The notes beneath the pieces are model-generated. The model saw only the letters and a list, made by a program, of their open reading frames with translations. It was not told the DNA's origin and did not search any database. Positions 9,318 through 18,081 of a stretch of 64,000 nt of DNA are shown one piece after another. Source of the DNA: Megaera sp965229545 (lineage in GTDB: Bacteria > Pseudomonadota > Alphaproteobacteria > Rickettsiales > Rickettsiaceae); NCBI GenBank assembly GCA_965229545.1, contig OZ245887.1:1519097-1583096 (forward strand), in the 5' to 3' direction. Made by a program: the position numbers and the translations under genes. The stretch's first letter is position 1. Every line of letters begins with the position of its first letter.

Positions 9318-10449
9318 TTACTCCGGCCTTTAAATATTGAACTAACATTAGAGAAATGATATAATGACATTGTATCAAGAGTAATAACAAAATGTCTAAT
9401 AAAAAATTATCACCAAGCGATCTCAAGATATTAAGAAAGAAAGCAGTGGAAGCAATAGTTATACATGGAATAAGCAAGAAACAAGCATCTATTACCTTTG
9501 GGTTTTCTAGGAGTTCTATATGGAAATATCTTAAAGAGTACAAAATTTCTAAGGAAGAAAGCTTTCGCTATAAGAAGCGAGGAGTAAAGGTAGGAACAGG
9601 ATCTAAAATCAGTAAAAATCAAGAAGAGGAATTAAAATCTAAAATTTTATCACATACACCTGATGAATTGGGAATGGATTATACGTTATGGAATAGTAAA
9701 GTGGTACAAGAATATATAGAATCCAATTACCTTTATCAGTATAACAGGCGTTCTATAAGAAAAATTATGAATAGATTGGGTTTTACGTCTCAAAAACCAA
9801 TTAAATCAGCCTATCAACGTAATCCAGAGAAGATAAAAGAATGGTTAACAGTCACATATCCAGAAATCAAGTCTCGTGCAATGAAAGAAAGTGCTAGAAT
9901 TTATTGGGGAGATGAAATGGGGATACAATCAACAGATAATCGAGGTAAAACATATGGTCTTAAAGGCAAGACCCCAGCAATCAAGAGAAGTGGCTCAAGA
10001 TTTAAATGTAATATGCTAGCTGCTATTAGTCCGCAAGGGTTTATGAACTGGATGGTATTTGAAGATAATTTTACCAGCAAAAAGTGTATTGAATTTTTAG
10101 GTAGACTGATCAGACAAATTAAGCAGAAAATATTTTTGATATTAGATAATCATAGAGTGCATCACAGTAAAAAGGTAAAAGCTTATGTAGAAAGACATAA
10201 GGACAAGGTAGAATTGTTTTATTTACCATCATATTGTCCTGATATGAATCCACAAGAACTTGTAAACCAAGATGTCAAAGCTAACTCTAATAATTTTCGA
10301 GTACTAAAATCAGTAAAAGATTTAACAATTAATGTACGGTCCTATTTAACACAAATTCAGTTTAATGGTATAAAAATTCAAAATTATTTTAAAAAGAAAG
10401 AAATAGCTTATGCTACTATATAATGTTCAATATTTAAAGGCCAGAGTAA
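9318..10449 (+). mobile_element. IS630-family insertion sequence, copy 2
   Basis: This 1132-bp copy is flanked by TA at 9316-9317 and 10450-10451, in the orientation opposite to copy 1. It has landed in the loop of a 15-bp palindrome. The two flanks belong together, so the insertion is undisturbed. Confidence 0.95.
9392..10423 (+). CDS. IS630-family transposase, copy 2
   Basis: An intact 343-residue transposase, with the ATG 74 bases inside the element's left end. All three DDE motifs are present. It differs from the consensus copy at only a few positions (S in YKISKEES, V in KDKVELFY). Confidence 0.95.
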   Translation: MSNKKLSPSDLKILRKKAVEAIVIHGISKKQASITFGFSRSSIWKYLKEYKISKEESFRYKKRGVKVGTGSKISKNQEEELKSKILSHTPDELGMDYTLWNSKVVQEYIESNYLYQYNRRSIRKIMNRLGFTSQKPIKSAYQRNPEKIKEWLTVTYPEIKSRAMKESARIYWGDEMGIQSTDNRGKTYGLKGKTPAIKRSGSRFKCNMLAAISPQGFMNWMVFEDNFTSKKCIEFLGRLIRQIKQKIFLILDNHRVHHSKKVKAYVERHKDKVELFYLPSYCPDMNPQELVNQDVKANSNNFRVLKSVKDLTINVRSYLTQIQFNGIKIQNYFKKKEIAYATI

Positions 10450-10604
10450 TAGTATTTATTACGGTGCTACAAGACTAGTTAGTAAAAGCACGCTATATAA
10501 TTAAATATAAGAATTTAAATATCCGTAACTATACCACAGGTAGAAACATTAGTTACTGTAATAGATTCCAAATACTTGAATGTATATTTAACAAGGGAGC
10601 AATA

Positions 10605-11306
10605 ATGGTACGTAAAAATGATTATACAGCAGAAATAGATAAATTTATCGGTAATAAAATAGTTTCATTAAGATTAGCAAGAGGTCTTTCACGTAAGCAA
10701 CTTTCAGAAGCTGTCGGTATAACCGGTCAACAGCTTTCTAAGTATGAAAAAGGAAAAAATAGAGTTTCAATAGGAAGATTGATTTTACTTTCTAAGGCAC
10801 TCGGTGAGAAAGTATCTTATTTTTATGAAGGATTAGAACTTGAAGTTACATATCAGATGCCGATAGATCATGCGCAAATGCGTAAGGAAATTATCCGTAA
10901 TTTTATGCGGTTTAATAACTTAGAGCATCAGAATGCTATTAACCAGCTTCTTAGAGTATTATTAAAAGATACAATCGTTGAAAAGAAATGCAAGGGGGAT
11001 ATTCTAATGGAGCAGAAAGTAGATGAAATCAAGGACTCTTTAGTTTTTATTCTAAGTAAACTAGAGAGTATAGGAAAGCAGGTAAGGAAACAGGAAGAAG
11101 AGATTGAAAACTATGTAAAGAAGAATCATATCATAGATTTTAACGAATTAGTAACTGCTCATTTGAACTCCACTAAAACCTCTATTGAGCTGCTTCGCCA
11201 AGAGATAGAGGAATTACATCAACTAATTACCTTGTTTGTTAAGAACATAGAGGACGGAATGGAAAAAGGAAAACCTGAAGAGCTAATTAATCTTATTAAT
11301 AAGTAA
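10605..11306 (+). CDS. XRE-family transcriptional regulator with C-terminal coiled coil
   Basis: This is a 233-residue DNA-binding protein. Residues about 15-70 form a Cro/CI-type helix-turn-helix (LRLARGLSRKQLSEAVGIT, then GQQLSKYEKGKNRVS). The second half, from about residue 130, is highly charged with heptad-like spacing (KVDEIKDSLVFILSKLESIG; RQEIEELHQLITLFV) and is probably a coiled coil for oligomerisation. AAGGGAG lies 6 bases before the ATG. It is convergent with the zinc-ribbon gene, which ends 2 bases away. The DNA target is unknown. Similar XRE proteins are common in Rickettsia; the long coiled-coil tail is less usual. Confidence 0.8.
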   Translation: MVRKNDYTAEIDKFIGNKIVSLRLARGLSRKQLSEAVGITGQQLSKYEKGKNRVSIGRLILLSKALGEKVSYFYEGLELEVTYQMPIDHAQMRKEIIRNFMRFNNLEHQNAINQLLRVLLKDTIVEKKCKGDILMEQKVDEIKDSLVFILSKLESIGKQVRKQEEEIENYVKKNHIIDFNELVTAHLNSTKTSIELLRQEIEELHQLITLFVKNIEDGMEKGKPEELINLINK

Positions 11307-11307
11307 T

Positions 11308-11916
11308 TTAATGTAAAATGAAGTCTAATTTATTACCTATCATTATATCAATATTTACATGGGGAGGAACGTCTTCCAATTCTGTGTTAATAACAACATT
11401 TTGTGAAGGAGAAAGTTTAATATTACTATGGTCATCAATTCTGAAATTAATTAACCTGTGGTTTTTATCAAATACTCTAATTCTAATTAAAGGGATTTTT
11501 ACGCTTTTATCAGATAGGTTGCTTATTTTATAATTAATTGCTGTTTTACCAAGGGTGCGTTGATAAGAGACATCACTGATAATTAAATCTTTAGTATTTA
11601 AAATAGAGGGCAGGGCGAAATTATCTTGAAATAGAATTGTAAACATGAATATAATCATACTTACTAATAATATTGGCGAACCGTATAATGAATGTGCTGG
11701 AATTTTTACTGGCAATAGCACCGGTAAATTTACTCCATTGCCAAGAGACAAAGTTTTTGCAGACGATTCTATCTTTGGTTCAACTCTTAATTGTTCAAAG
11801 GGGTGTTGCTGCCAAATATGTAAGCATTTTGAACATTTAACTTTTCTACCCTCTTTACCTATTTGTTCAGCAGTTACGACAAATCTGGTAGTACATTCCG
11901 GACAGGTAATATACAT
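11308..11916 (-). CDS. MJ0042-type zinc-ribbon membrane protein with DUF3426-like C-terminus
   Basis: The 202-residue protein begins with a zinc ribbon (YITCPECTTRFVV, then VKCSKCLHIW), giving two CxxC pairs. A single membrane segment follows at about residues 80-105 (PILLVSMIIFMFTILF). The C-terminal domain, with INYKISNLSDKSVKIP and LSPSQNVVINTELEDVP, resembles the DUF3426 domain that often follows this zinc ribbon in alphaproteobacteria. The function is unknown. It is transcribed away from dapD and starts about 110 bases from it. Confidence 0.75.
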   Translation of the reverse strand: MYITCPECTTRFVVTAEQIGKEGRKVKCSKCLHIWQQHPFEQLRVEPKIESSAKTLSLGNGVNLPVLLPVKIPAHSLYGSPILLVSMIIFMFTILFQDNFALPSILNTKDLIISDVSYQRTLGKTAINYKISNLSDKSVKIPLIRIRVFDKNHRLINFRIDDHSNIKLSPSQNVVINTELEDVPPHVNIDIMIGNKLDFILH

Positions 11917-12024
11917 AATCTTTGTTATTTTTTTAAATTTACTTTTTTATTTATAAAAACAATTTACCTGAACAAAAAATAAAGTTATTTGTTGTTTGGT
12001 TCAACTTATTATTTAAGGTCAATA

Positions 12025-12849
12025 ATGCAAGATTATATTAAAGCAATAGAAGAATTTTGGCAAATAAGAGATTCATTAGATGCCGGAAGTGATAAATACA
12101 TTAATGCAAAAAAAATTATTAACGAAATAATTTTCTGGCTTGGCGAAGGAAAAATAGTTGTCTGTGAAAAAATTACTGATCAGTGGTGTGTTAACGAATG
12201 GGTAAAAAAAGCCATTTTGCTAAATTTCAAGGTTTCCGAAATGAAACTTTATGACGGTAATTGTATGAAATGGTACGATAAAGTGGATCCGAGGTTTCTG
12301 AATTTTTCTCAAGACACCTTTGAGAAAAAAGGTATTAGAATCGTGCCCGGGGCATTTATCCGCCAAGGAGCTTATGTAGGTAAACATGCTGTAGTGATGC
12401 CTTCTTTTATAAATATGGGGGCCCATGTCGGTGATAATACAATGGTAGATAGCTGGGCTACTATAGGATCTTGTGCGTATATTGGTAATAATTGTCATAT
12501 ATCTAGTGGAGCTGGAATTGGAGGGGTATTAGAACCGTTACAGGCAAAACCGGTAATTATTGAAGATAATTGCTTTGTTGGGGCTAGTTCACAGATTGTA
12601 GAAGGAGTCATTGTGGAAGAAGGAGCGGTGATTAGCACTGGGGTTTTTATTGGTGCGTCAACAAAAATTGTTAATCGTAATAACGGCGATATTATTTATG
12701 GTAGGATTCCAGCCTATTCAGTAGTTGTACCTGGAGTACTTCCGTCTTCCAAAAAGGGCTTGCCAGGGATCTATTGCGTAATTATTGTAAAACAGGTTGA
12801 TAAAAAGACCCGGGAAAAAACGAGTATTAATGAATTGCTGAGGGATTAA
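12025..12849 (+). CDS. dapD: 2,3,4,5-tetrahydropyridine-2,6-dicarboxylate N-succinyltransferase
   Basis: DapD succinylates tetrahydrodipicolinate in the succinylase branch of diaminopimelate synthesis, supplying peptidoglycan cross-links. From the ATG at 12025 (MQDYIKAIEEFWQIRDSLD) the protein is 274 residues, the same length as the E. coli enzyme. The alternative ATG at 11989 would add an atypical 12-residue leader. The middle shows hexapeptide repeats of a left-handed beta helix (IRQGAYVGKHAVVMPSFINM; GDNTMVDSWATIGSCAYIG) and a GAGIGGVLEPLQAKPVIIED core. dapE follows 4 bases downstream, so the two are co-transcribed steps of one pathway. Confidence 0.95.
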   Translation: MQDYIKAIEEFWQIRDSLDAGSDKYINAKKIINEIIFWLGEGKIVVCEKITDQWCVNEWVKKAILLNFKVSEMKLYDGNCMKWYDKVDPRFLNFSQDTFEKKGIRIVPGAFIRQGAYVGKHAVVMPSFINMGAHVGDNTMVDSWATIGSCAYIGNNCHISSGAGIGGVLEPLQAKPVIIEDNCFVGASSQIVEGVIVEEGAVISTGVFIGASTKIVNRNNGDIIYGRIPAYSVVVPGVLPSSKKGLPGIYCVIIVKQVDKKTREKTSINELLRD

Positions 12850-12853
12850 TTGT

Positions 12854-14002
12854 ATGGCTATAGAACAGGTTCTAGAAACTCTTACTAAATTAGTTAGTTT
12901 TAGGTCGATGACCCCTTATAGTAGTGGGTCACTAGAATATATTGCAGAATTATTAACTAAGTATGGTTTTTCTTGTGATATTCAAGTTTTTGGAGAAAAA
13001 GAAGAAGAAAAAACTACCAATTTATATGCACGATATGGAAATGGTAGCCCTAATATATGTTTTGCCGGTCATATAGATGTTGTACCGCCACTAAATGAAA
13101 ACTTATGGTGGTATAGCCCTTTTGAGTTAAAAGTTATAGGGGAAAAAGTATATGGCCGCGGCACTGTTGATATGAAAGGTGCAATTGCTTGCGGTATAGT
13201 ATCAGCTTTAAATTATTTAAAAATTCACCCAGAACCAATTGGATCTATCAGTTTTTTGTTAACTAGTGATGAAGAAGGTTGTGCAAAACATGGTACAAAA
13301 CCAATGCTTGAGTATCTTGCTAAGAAAGGAGAAAAAATTGATTTTTCGATTTTGGGAGAGCCAACAGCTAGAGCTAATTTCGGAGACACTGTTGCTATAG
13401 GCCGTCGCGGGAGTGCCAATTTTGTATTAAAGATTGTAGGTAAACAAGGGCATGTAGCATATCCACATACCGCAATTAATCCAATTACTAGTGCGGTAAA
13501 AATTGCTGCAGATTTAATGAATATAAATTTTGATAATGGTTCTGAATTTTTTGAGAAAACGAATTTGGAAATTACTTCATTTGATGTAGGGAATAATGTA
13601 GTGAATATTATTCCAGAACAAGCTACCCTCAAGTTCAATGTTCGCTTTAATGATTTGCATAGTGCTAAATCCATATTTGGAACCGTATTGGAGGTGATAT
13701 CAAAACATGAAGTAATATTTGACTTGCAATATGAGTCCTCAGCTGAATCTTTTGTACAAAAATACTCAGAGAAAATGAAAAAATTTACTGCTATAGTGCA
13801 AAACCAATGTCAGATTTCACCGAAAATAGATACAAATGGAGGTACTTCTGACGCCCGTTTCATTCATAAATATTCAGAAATTGTAGAATTTGGTCTAAGC
13901 TTTGATCAAGCTCATAAAATTAACGAACACACCCAAATTAGTGATTTACAAAATTTATATAATGTGTATTATAATTCCTTAGTTGAATTCTTACAGAAAT
14001 AG
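12854..14002 (+). CDS. dapE: Succinyl-diaminopimelate desuccinylase
   Basis: This M20-family dinuclear zinc amidase removes succinate from N-succinyl-L,L-diaminopimelate. It has 382 residues (E. coli 375). Metal and catalytic motifs are visible: FAGHIDVVPP (His-x-Asp), GRGTVDMKGAIA (Asp ligand), TSDEEGCAKHGT (Glu-Glu pair), and NGGTSDARFI with HKINEHTQI near the end. The dimerisation domain lies in the middle (GKQGHVAYPHTAINPI). It is tightly coupled to dapD and followed by tRNA-Leu. Confidence 0.95.
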   Translation: MAIEQVLETLTKLVSFRSMTPYSSGSLEYIAELLTKYGFSCDIQVFGEKEEEKTTNLYARYGNGSPNICFAGHIDVVPPLNENLWWYSPFELKVIGEKVYGRGTVDMKGAIACGIVSALNYLKIHPEPIGSISFLLTSDEEGCAKHGTKPMLEYLAKKGEKIDFSILGEPTARANFGDTVAIGRRGSANFVLKIVGKQGHVAYPHTAINPITSAVKIAADLMNINFDNGSEFFEKTNLEITSFDVGNNVVNIIPEQATLKFNVRFNDLHSAKSIFGTVLEVISKHEVIFDLQYESSAESFVQKYSEKMKKFTAIVQNQCQISPKIDTNGGTSDARFIHKYSEIVEFGLSFDQAHKINEHTQISDLQNLYNVYYNSLVEFLQK

Positions 14003-14034
14003 CTAGATTTTTACAGCTAACCCGAATTCATAAT

Positions 14035-14119
14035 GCGGATGTGGCGGAACTGGTAGACGCGCTAGATTTAGGTTCTAGTACCGCAAGGTGTGGGGGTTCA
14101 AGTCCCTCCATCCGTACCA
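14035..14119 (+). tRNA. tRNA-Leu (anticodon UAG)
   Basis: An 85-base class II tRNA. The acceptor stem GCGGATG pairs with CATCCGT (a G-U at the first pair) and the CCA end is encoded (14117-14119). The D arm is GGCGGAACTGGTAGACGC. The anticodon stem CTAGA/TCTAG encloses loop TTTAGGT, giving anticodon TAG. A long variable arm and the GGTTCAAGTCC T-loop are present. It reads CUA-family leucine codons and lies between dapE and tig. Confidence 0.97.
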
Positions 14120-14166
14120 AGTTTACAAATTTTTATATCAATTTTTTACTAAATCTTTAGGCTCAT

Positions 14167-15630
14167 ATGAATATTACCGAAATAAAAAATGATAAAACTG
14201 ATTTTCACGTTAAAGTAACTATTCCATCAAAAGAGATCAGTTCTGAAATTGAAAAAGAATTAGCTAGGTTGGCTAAAGATGCAAAAATTGACGGTTTCCG
14301 TGTAGGCAAAGTACCTACTTCTTTTCTTGAGAAAAAATATGGTGCTACTCTTCGAGCAGAAGCTGTAAAAAACAAGATAGTCAAGGCAATAGGTGATATC
14401 ACAAAAGATAAGAATTTACGTGTACTTATGGATCCAGAAGTTGAGGATATCATAGATGAGGAAAATAAAGATCTGGAATTTACCGTGAAGTATCAGTTGT
14501 TTCCAGAAATTACTATGCCTGATTTTAAAAATATCTCTATTGAAAAACCAATTTTAGAGTTGAAAGATAAAGATATAGATGAACAAATTGAGAAACTAGT
14601 TAGTACTTCAAAAGAATACAAAAAAGTCAGTACCTCCAAAGCTAAAAAGGGAGATCAGGTAACTATAGATGCAGTTGGATATGTAGATGATAAAGCCTTT
14701 GCTGGCGGGAAATTAAACTCGCATAAACTTGTTCTTGGTAGTGGTGTTTTTATACCGGGATTTGAAGACCAATTAATTGGGGCTAAAACCGGAGATGATA
14801 TATCAGTAAAAGTCGATTTCCCTAAGGATTATCATGAAAAAACCCTTGCTGGTAAACCTTCTGAATTTAAAGTTAAAATTTTAGAAATCCATAGTGGAAG
14901 CGAAACTAAACTGGATGATGAGTTTGCTAAAAAATTTAATATTGAAAATCTGGAAAAATTAAGAGAGCAAATTGCAAAAAATATGCAGGAAGTCTATGAA
15001 GAGCCAATAAAAACCATGATGAAAATGGCACTCTTCGATAAACTGGAAAATATGCTAAAATTTGATGTACCAACAACTTTACTTGAGAAGGAAATTAAGA
15101 TTTTAGAAAAACAGTCTATCGAAGTAGGAGATAAAGAATTAGAGGAAAAATCCTCAAAAAATAAGGAAGCTTATTTTACAAAGTTGGCCTTGCGGAGGGT
15201 TAAACTTGGTTTAATACTGGCAGAATATGTCAAGATTCATAAATTGGAAATTGATAAAACGGACATTCAAAAAGTAATTATGGATCAAGCAAAAAACTTT
15301 CCGGGTAGAGAAAATGAAATTATTGACTTTGATTTAAAGCACCCTAAGGCTTTGGAATCCTTAAAAGGGTCGGTTTTGGAAGATAAAGCGGTAAAAACTA
15401 TTTTTGAAAAAGAAGTAAAATTACTTGAAAAATCTTATAGTAAGGACAAGCTGGAAAAACTCCTTGCAAAAAATGCTAATGATCATTTACCTGAATCTAA
15501 TCATGATGATCATCTACAAAAGTACTCACATGAACATATTAACAACCCTGAAAATTTCCACGATCATAGTCGTGAGCATAATGATAAAAGGGATCAGAAA
15601 AAAACTAAGGTAAAAAAAATAGCACTTTAA
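14167..15630 (+). CDS. tig: Trigger factor, ribosome-associated chaperone and prolyl isomerase, with His-rich tail
   Basis: Trigger factor binds L23 at the tunnel exit and folds nascent chains. The N-terminal ribosome-binding domain has the signature GFRVGKVP (residues about 42-49). The FKBP-type domain has KGDQVTIDAVGYVD and GSGVFIPGFEDQLIGAKTGD, and a long helical C-domain follows. The protein is 487 residues; E. coli has 432. The extra about 45 residues are very hydrophilic and His-rich (LPESNHDDHLQKYSHEHI; FHDHSREHNDKRD) and end in a Lys-rich segment. That tail is not part of the usual domain and may bind metal or be disordered. Confidence 0.95.
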   Translation: MNITEIKNDKTDFHVKVTIPSKEISSEIEKELARLAKDAKIDGFRVGKVPTSFLEKKYGATLRAEAVKNKIVKAIGDITKDKNLRVLMDPEVEDIIDEENKDLEFTVKYQLFPEITMPDFKNISIEKPILELKDKDIDEQIEKLVSTSKEYKKVSTSKAKKGDQVTIDAVGYVDDKAFAGGKLNSHKLVLGSGVFIPGFEDQLIGAKTGDDISVKVDFPKDYHEKTLAGKPSEFKVKILEIHSGSETKLDDEFAKKFNIENLEKLREQIAKNMQEVYEEPIKTMMKMALFDKLENMLKFDVPTTLLEKEIKILEKQSIEVGDKELEEKSSKNKEAYFTKLALRRVKLGLILAEYVKIHKLEIDKTDIQKVIMDQAKNFPGRENEIIDFDLKHPKALESLKGSVLEDKAVKTIFEKEVKLLEKSYSKDKLEKLLAKNANDHLPESNHDDHLQKYSHEHINNPENFHDHSREHNDKRDQKKTKVKKIAL

Positions 15631-15826
15631 TAAAGTTTAGTGCACTGTAGATCTGAGAGTTAGCAAGTCTATTTTTCTTTCCTGAAAACAAATTTCCGAT
15701 CTCTATCCTGTATTTAAGAATATTTTCCTGTCGTTGTGAAAAAACTATGAGTTGTAAAGATTTTAAAAATCAAGTAATTATGTTAATAGTACGAGTTATT
15801 ATTTCCTCTATATCAATATAAATAAT

Positions 15827-16150
15827 ATGTCATTATTTGAATTATTAGTTGTATTTGTAGTTGCTTTTCTTGTGCTTAAGCCTGAAGATGTCCCTCATAT
15901 AGCGAAAAAAATCAAAGACTTTTATAATTTTTTTACCATAACCAAAGCTGAAATAACTTCATATTTGGACTTAGATCAAAAATCCAGTATTAAGAAGGTT
16001 GATGAGGATATAGACCAAATAAACTTTTATTTAGGAAAAATAGCAAATCTCGGAGAAAAATATGAAGGAGAATATTCATTAACTAAAATCAGGGATTATT
16101 ACCGAAAGTGCCAGCGTCAAGTTAATGGAAACAAAGAGAACAAAGGTTAA
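15827..16150 (+). CDS. Small TatA/TatB-like membrane protein
   Basis: The 107-residue protein has one N-terminal membrane segment (LFELLVVFVVAFLVLKPED) followed at once by an amphipathic helix (VPHIAKKIKDFYNFF) and a charged tail. This is the TatA/TatB arrangement, including the LKPEDVP hinge comparable with the FGP/L-P turn of Tat proteins. Rickettsia have a conserved short protein of this kind; I recall it as a DUF2672-type family but cannot check. It could be a twin-arginine translocase subunit or only share its topology. Confidence 0.6.
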   Translation: MSLFELLVVFVVAFLVLKPEDVPHIAKKIKDFYNFFTITKAEITSYLDLDQKSSIKKVDEDIDQINFYLGKIANLGEKYEGEYSLTKIRDYYRKCQRQVNGNKENKG

Positions 16151-16301
16151 ATTCTTGAATTTTATGGGAGGCGATATTCTAATGCATTTCTCTAAATGCA
16201 TATTTATCCGCTTGAAAGCTTAATTGATCTCAAAATAATCACGAAATAAACAGCTTCAGAATTAAACACTCCCTTTTGGTAATTTGTTTTTAAGAAATAT
16301 C

Positions 16302-17142
16302 GAGTCTGTCATATATAGTTTGTGTAAGTTGCAAAAGGATATAGTAGAAGATACTATAAAAAAGCAACTTAAATACAGAGGAAAAAATGGCTAAAAAATT
16401 AGCAGAAAAAGAAGTAGATATAAATACTAAATTAGTCGAAGAATTACTATCAAAAGCAGATCCATCTGAATTATTTGGTCGCGGGTGGATTATTTAATAA
16501 ACTTAAAAAGCAAATAGTAGAGAGAATTCTTGAAAGTGAATTAGAACACGATCTAGGTTATTCTAAACATAGTAAGATAGTCAAGAGCGATAATAATCGT
16601 CGCAACGGCAGTTATGAAAAAACGATTATAGATGACGACGGTCATCAGATTACCGTAGATGTTTCAAGGGGACAGGGAAGGAGAATTTGAACCTCAATTG
16701 ATTCCTGAAGGAGTTAGGAGATTTAGTGGTTTTGATGATAAAGTGATTTCACTATATGCAAGAGGGATGACTGTCAGTGAGATACATAGCCATTTAGAGG
16801 AGATATACCAGACCAATATTTCCAAGGACCTTATATCAACTGTCACTGACGGAGTAATAGAAAAAGTTACTACATGGCAAAACAGGTCCCTAGACGATGT
16901 ATATCCAATATTATATTTGGATTGCATACACGTTAAAGCAAGGGATAATCATACAGTAATTAACAAAACGGTATATCTTGCAATAGGTGTTAACATGGAA
17001 GGGAAAAAGGAATTACTGGGGATCTGGGTCGGTAAAAATGAAGGTTCCAAGTTTTGGATGCAGGTTGTAACTGAGCTAAAGAACAGAGGGATAAAACAGA
17101 TATATGTAGCATGCGTTGATGGATTAAAAGGCTTTCCTGAAG
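16302..17142 (+). mobile_element. IS256-family element, 5' two thirds
   Basis: The element begins with GAGTCTGTCATATATAGTTTG, the left terminal repeat seen in other copies. It runs to CTTTCCTGAAG, where a complete copy would continue CCATAAATAGC. At 17143 it meets the right end of another IS256 in the opposite orientation, so the last third is deleted. Confidence 0.9.
16386..17142 (+). pseudogene. IS256-family (mutator) transposase, truncated and frameshifted
   Basis: It starts MAKKLAEKEVDINTKLVEEL. At 16482 the first frame stops early (LFGRGWII) and the next frame (from GGLFNKLKKQIVERIL) carries the main protein. A second shift occurs at TCAAGGGGACAGG (16667-16680), where four G replace three. 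The remaining frame shows YLDCIHVKARDN (first Asp) and ACVDGLKGFPE (second Asp) before truncation; the Glu region is missing. Three lesions make it inactive as it stands. Confidence 0.9.
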
Positions 17143-17375
17143 GAGTCAATCATTTATTTTGTGTAAGTTGTACTAGTTACGACTTGATCTGACAGTGGTA
17201 AAAAATCAGGCAGCTTGATAAGTTAATAGCAAGTTGTCTGATATTCTCTCTATATTACCAATGTTTTTTTCTTTGGCAATATAAATTGAATCTATAGAAG
17301 TCAATCATTTATTTTGTGTAAGTTGTATTTTTTAATTCCAGTAAATCATGGCTAAAATCCCCGCATAAAATTTCA
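17143..17375 (-). mobile_element. Mosaic of IS256 and IS481 ends
   Basis: Positions 17143-17172 are a minus-strand IS256 right terminal repeat (GAGTCAATCATTTATTTTG). Positions about 17181-17196 resemble the IS481 terminus (GACTTGATCTGACAG). A second IS256 right end starts near 17299 and encodes the last residues of the transposase on the minus strand, until the IS21 left end at 17376. The 100 bases between (17197-17298) hold nothing I recognise. This looks like nested insertion followed by deletion. Confidence 0.65.
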
Positions 17376-18081
17376 TGTTGTGCGCCAGGTATTTTAGTTC
17401 ACCCCTTGCGCCAGATGAGAAGTCCACTTTATACTAACTTTTTTGTATCATATTGTCATCCTCCATTTTAAATTTTGGCATAAAATTTTTTCGGTAAGAA
17501 TCACCCTCTAATACTACTCTATACGAATTATTAACTATTCTATCCAAAGCAGCGTTAGCCATAACAGGATCAAAAATTTCTGCCCATGTTTCAATTTTCC
17601 TATTTGTGGTAATGATCAGACTAGCATTTATATGCACGGCCGCTATTAAATCATATAAGTCAGATGATTGTTCTGCTGACAAAGTTTTTAAGCCGAAGTC
17701 ATCTAAAATCAATAAATCAACTTTTGTGTATCGCTTAAAAATGACATCATAAGTAAAATCGGCTCTAGAGCGATAAAATTCATTGAGTAGTTCCGTTGCT
17801 CCTTATAAACTTTACCTTTTTATTGCGCTGCCAAGCTAACATTCCAAGAGCTTGAGATAAGTGCGTTTTACCAGTACCTACCGGCCCCATAATGATTACA
17901 TGGTTCTTTTCTTTGATAAATTTTGCAGTCATTAAGTCATTAATTGCATGTCTAATTTTGAGTGAATATCGTTTTAAATCAAACCCTTCAAATATTTTTG
18001 TTTCTTCAAATTTTGCTTGGACAACTCTTCTTTGCAGAGAGCTTTGATCTCTATTATCCACCTCATCTTGGAATAGCATTA
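17376..18081 (-). mobile_element. IS21-family element, istB end only
   Basis: The left terminal repeat TGTTGTGCGCCAGGT starts at 17376, inside the end of an IS256 remnant. The element is cut at 18081 by IS630 copy 3. The sequence beyond that IS630 is the ffh upstream region, so the istA part and right end of this copy are gone. Confidence 0.85.
17434..18081 (-). pseudogene. istB: IstB, truncated and frameshifted
   Basis: Two frames are visible. The N-terminal one (18081 down to about 17790) contains Walker A GPVGTGKTH. The C-terminal one (17712 down to 17434) contains MILDDFGL and SLIITTNRK. They are separated by an extra C in GTTCCGTTGCTCC at about 17794. The N-terminal roughly 40 residues were removed by IS630 copy 3. 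Unlike the 0.35-kb copy, the GCTATTAAATC site is intact here, so the two copies decayed independently. Confidence 0.85.

Larger units (their letters stand above)
9299..10466. repeat. Hairpin sequence split by IS630 copy 2
   Basis: The 15-base arm CACCGTAATAAATAC (9299-9313) lies just left of the IS630 insertion. Its exact complement, GTATTTATTACGGTG (10452-10466), lies just right of it. Removing the IS and one TA leaves a perfect 15-bp stem with a 4-base loop (GATA). There is no following T-run, so it is not clearly an intrinsic terminator. It could be a palindromic repeat or an end-of-transcript hairpin. Confidence 0.8.

Noticed and set aside
9431..9622. Recurrent 63- and about 80-residue ORFs antisense to the start of every IS630 transposase
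   Set aside because: They repeat only because the element repeats; they are hydrophobic shadows of the opposite frame with no own ribosome-binding site.
11989..12024. Upstream start for dapD
   Set aside because: It adds an unusual leader; the ATG at 12025 gives the standard 274-residue enzyme.
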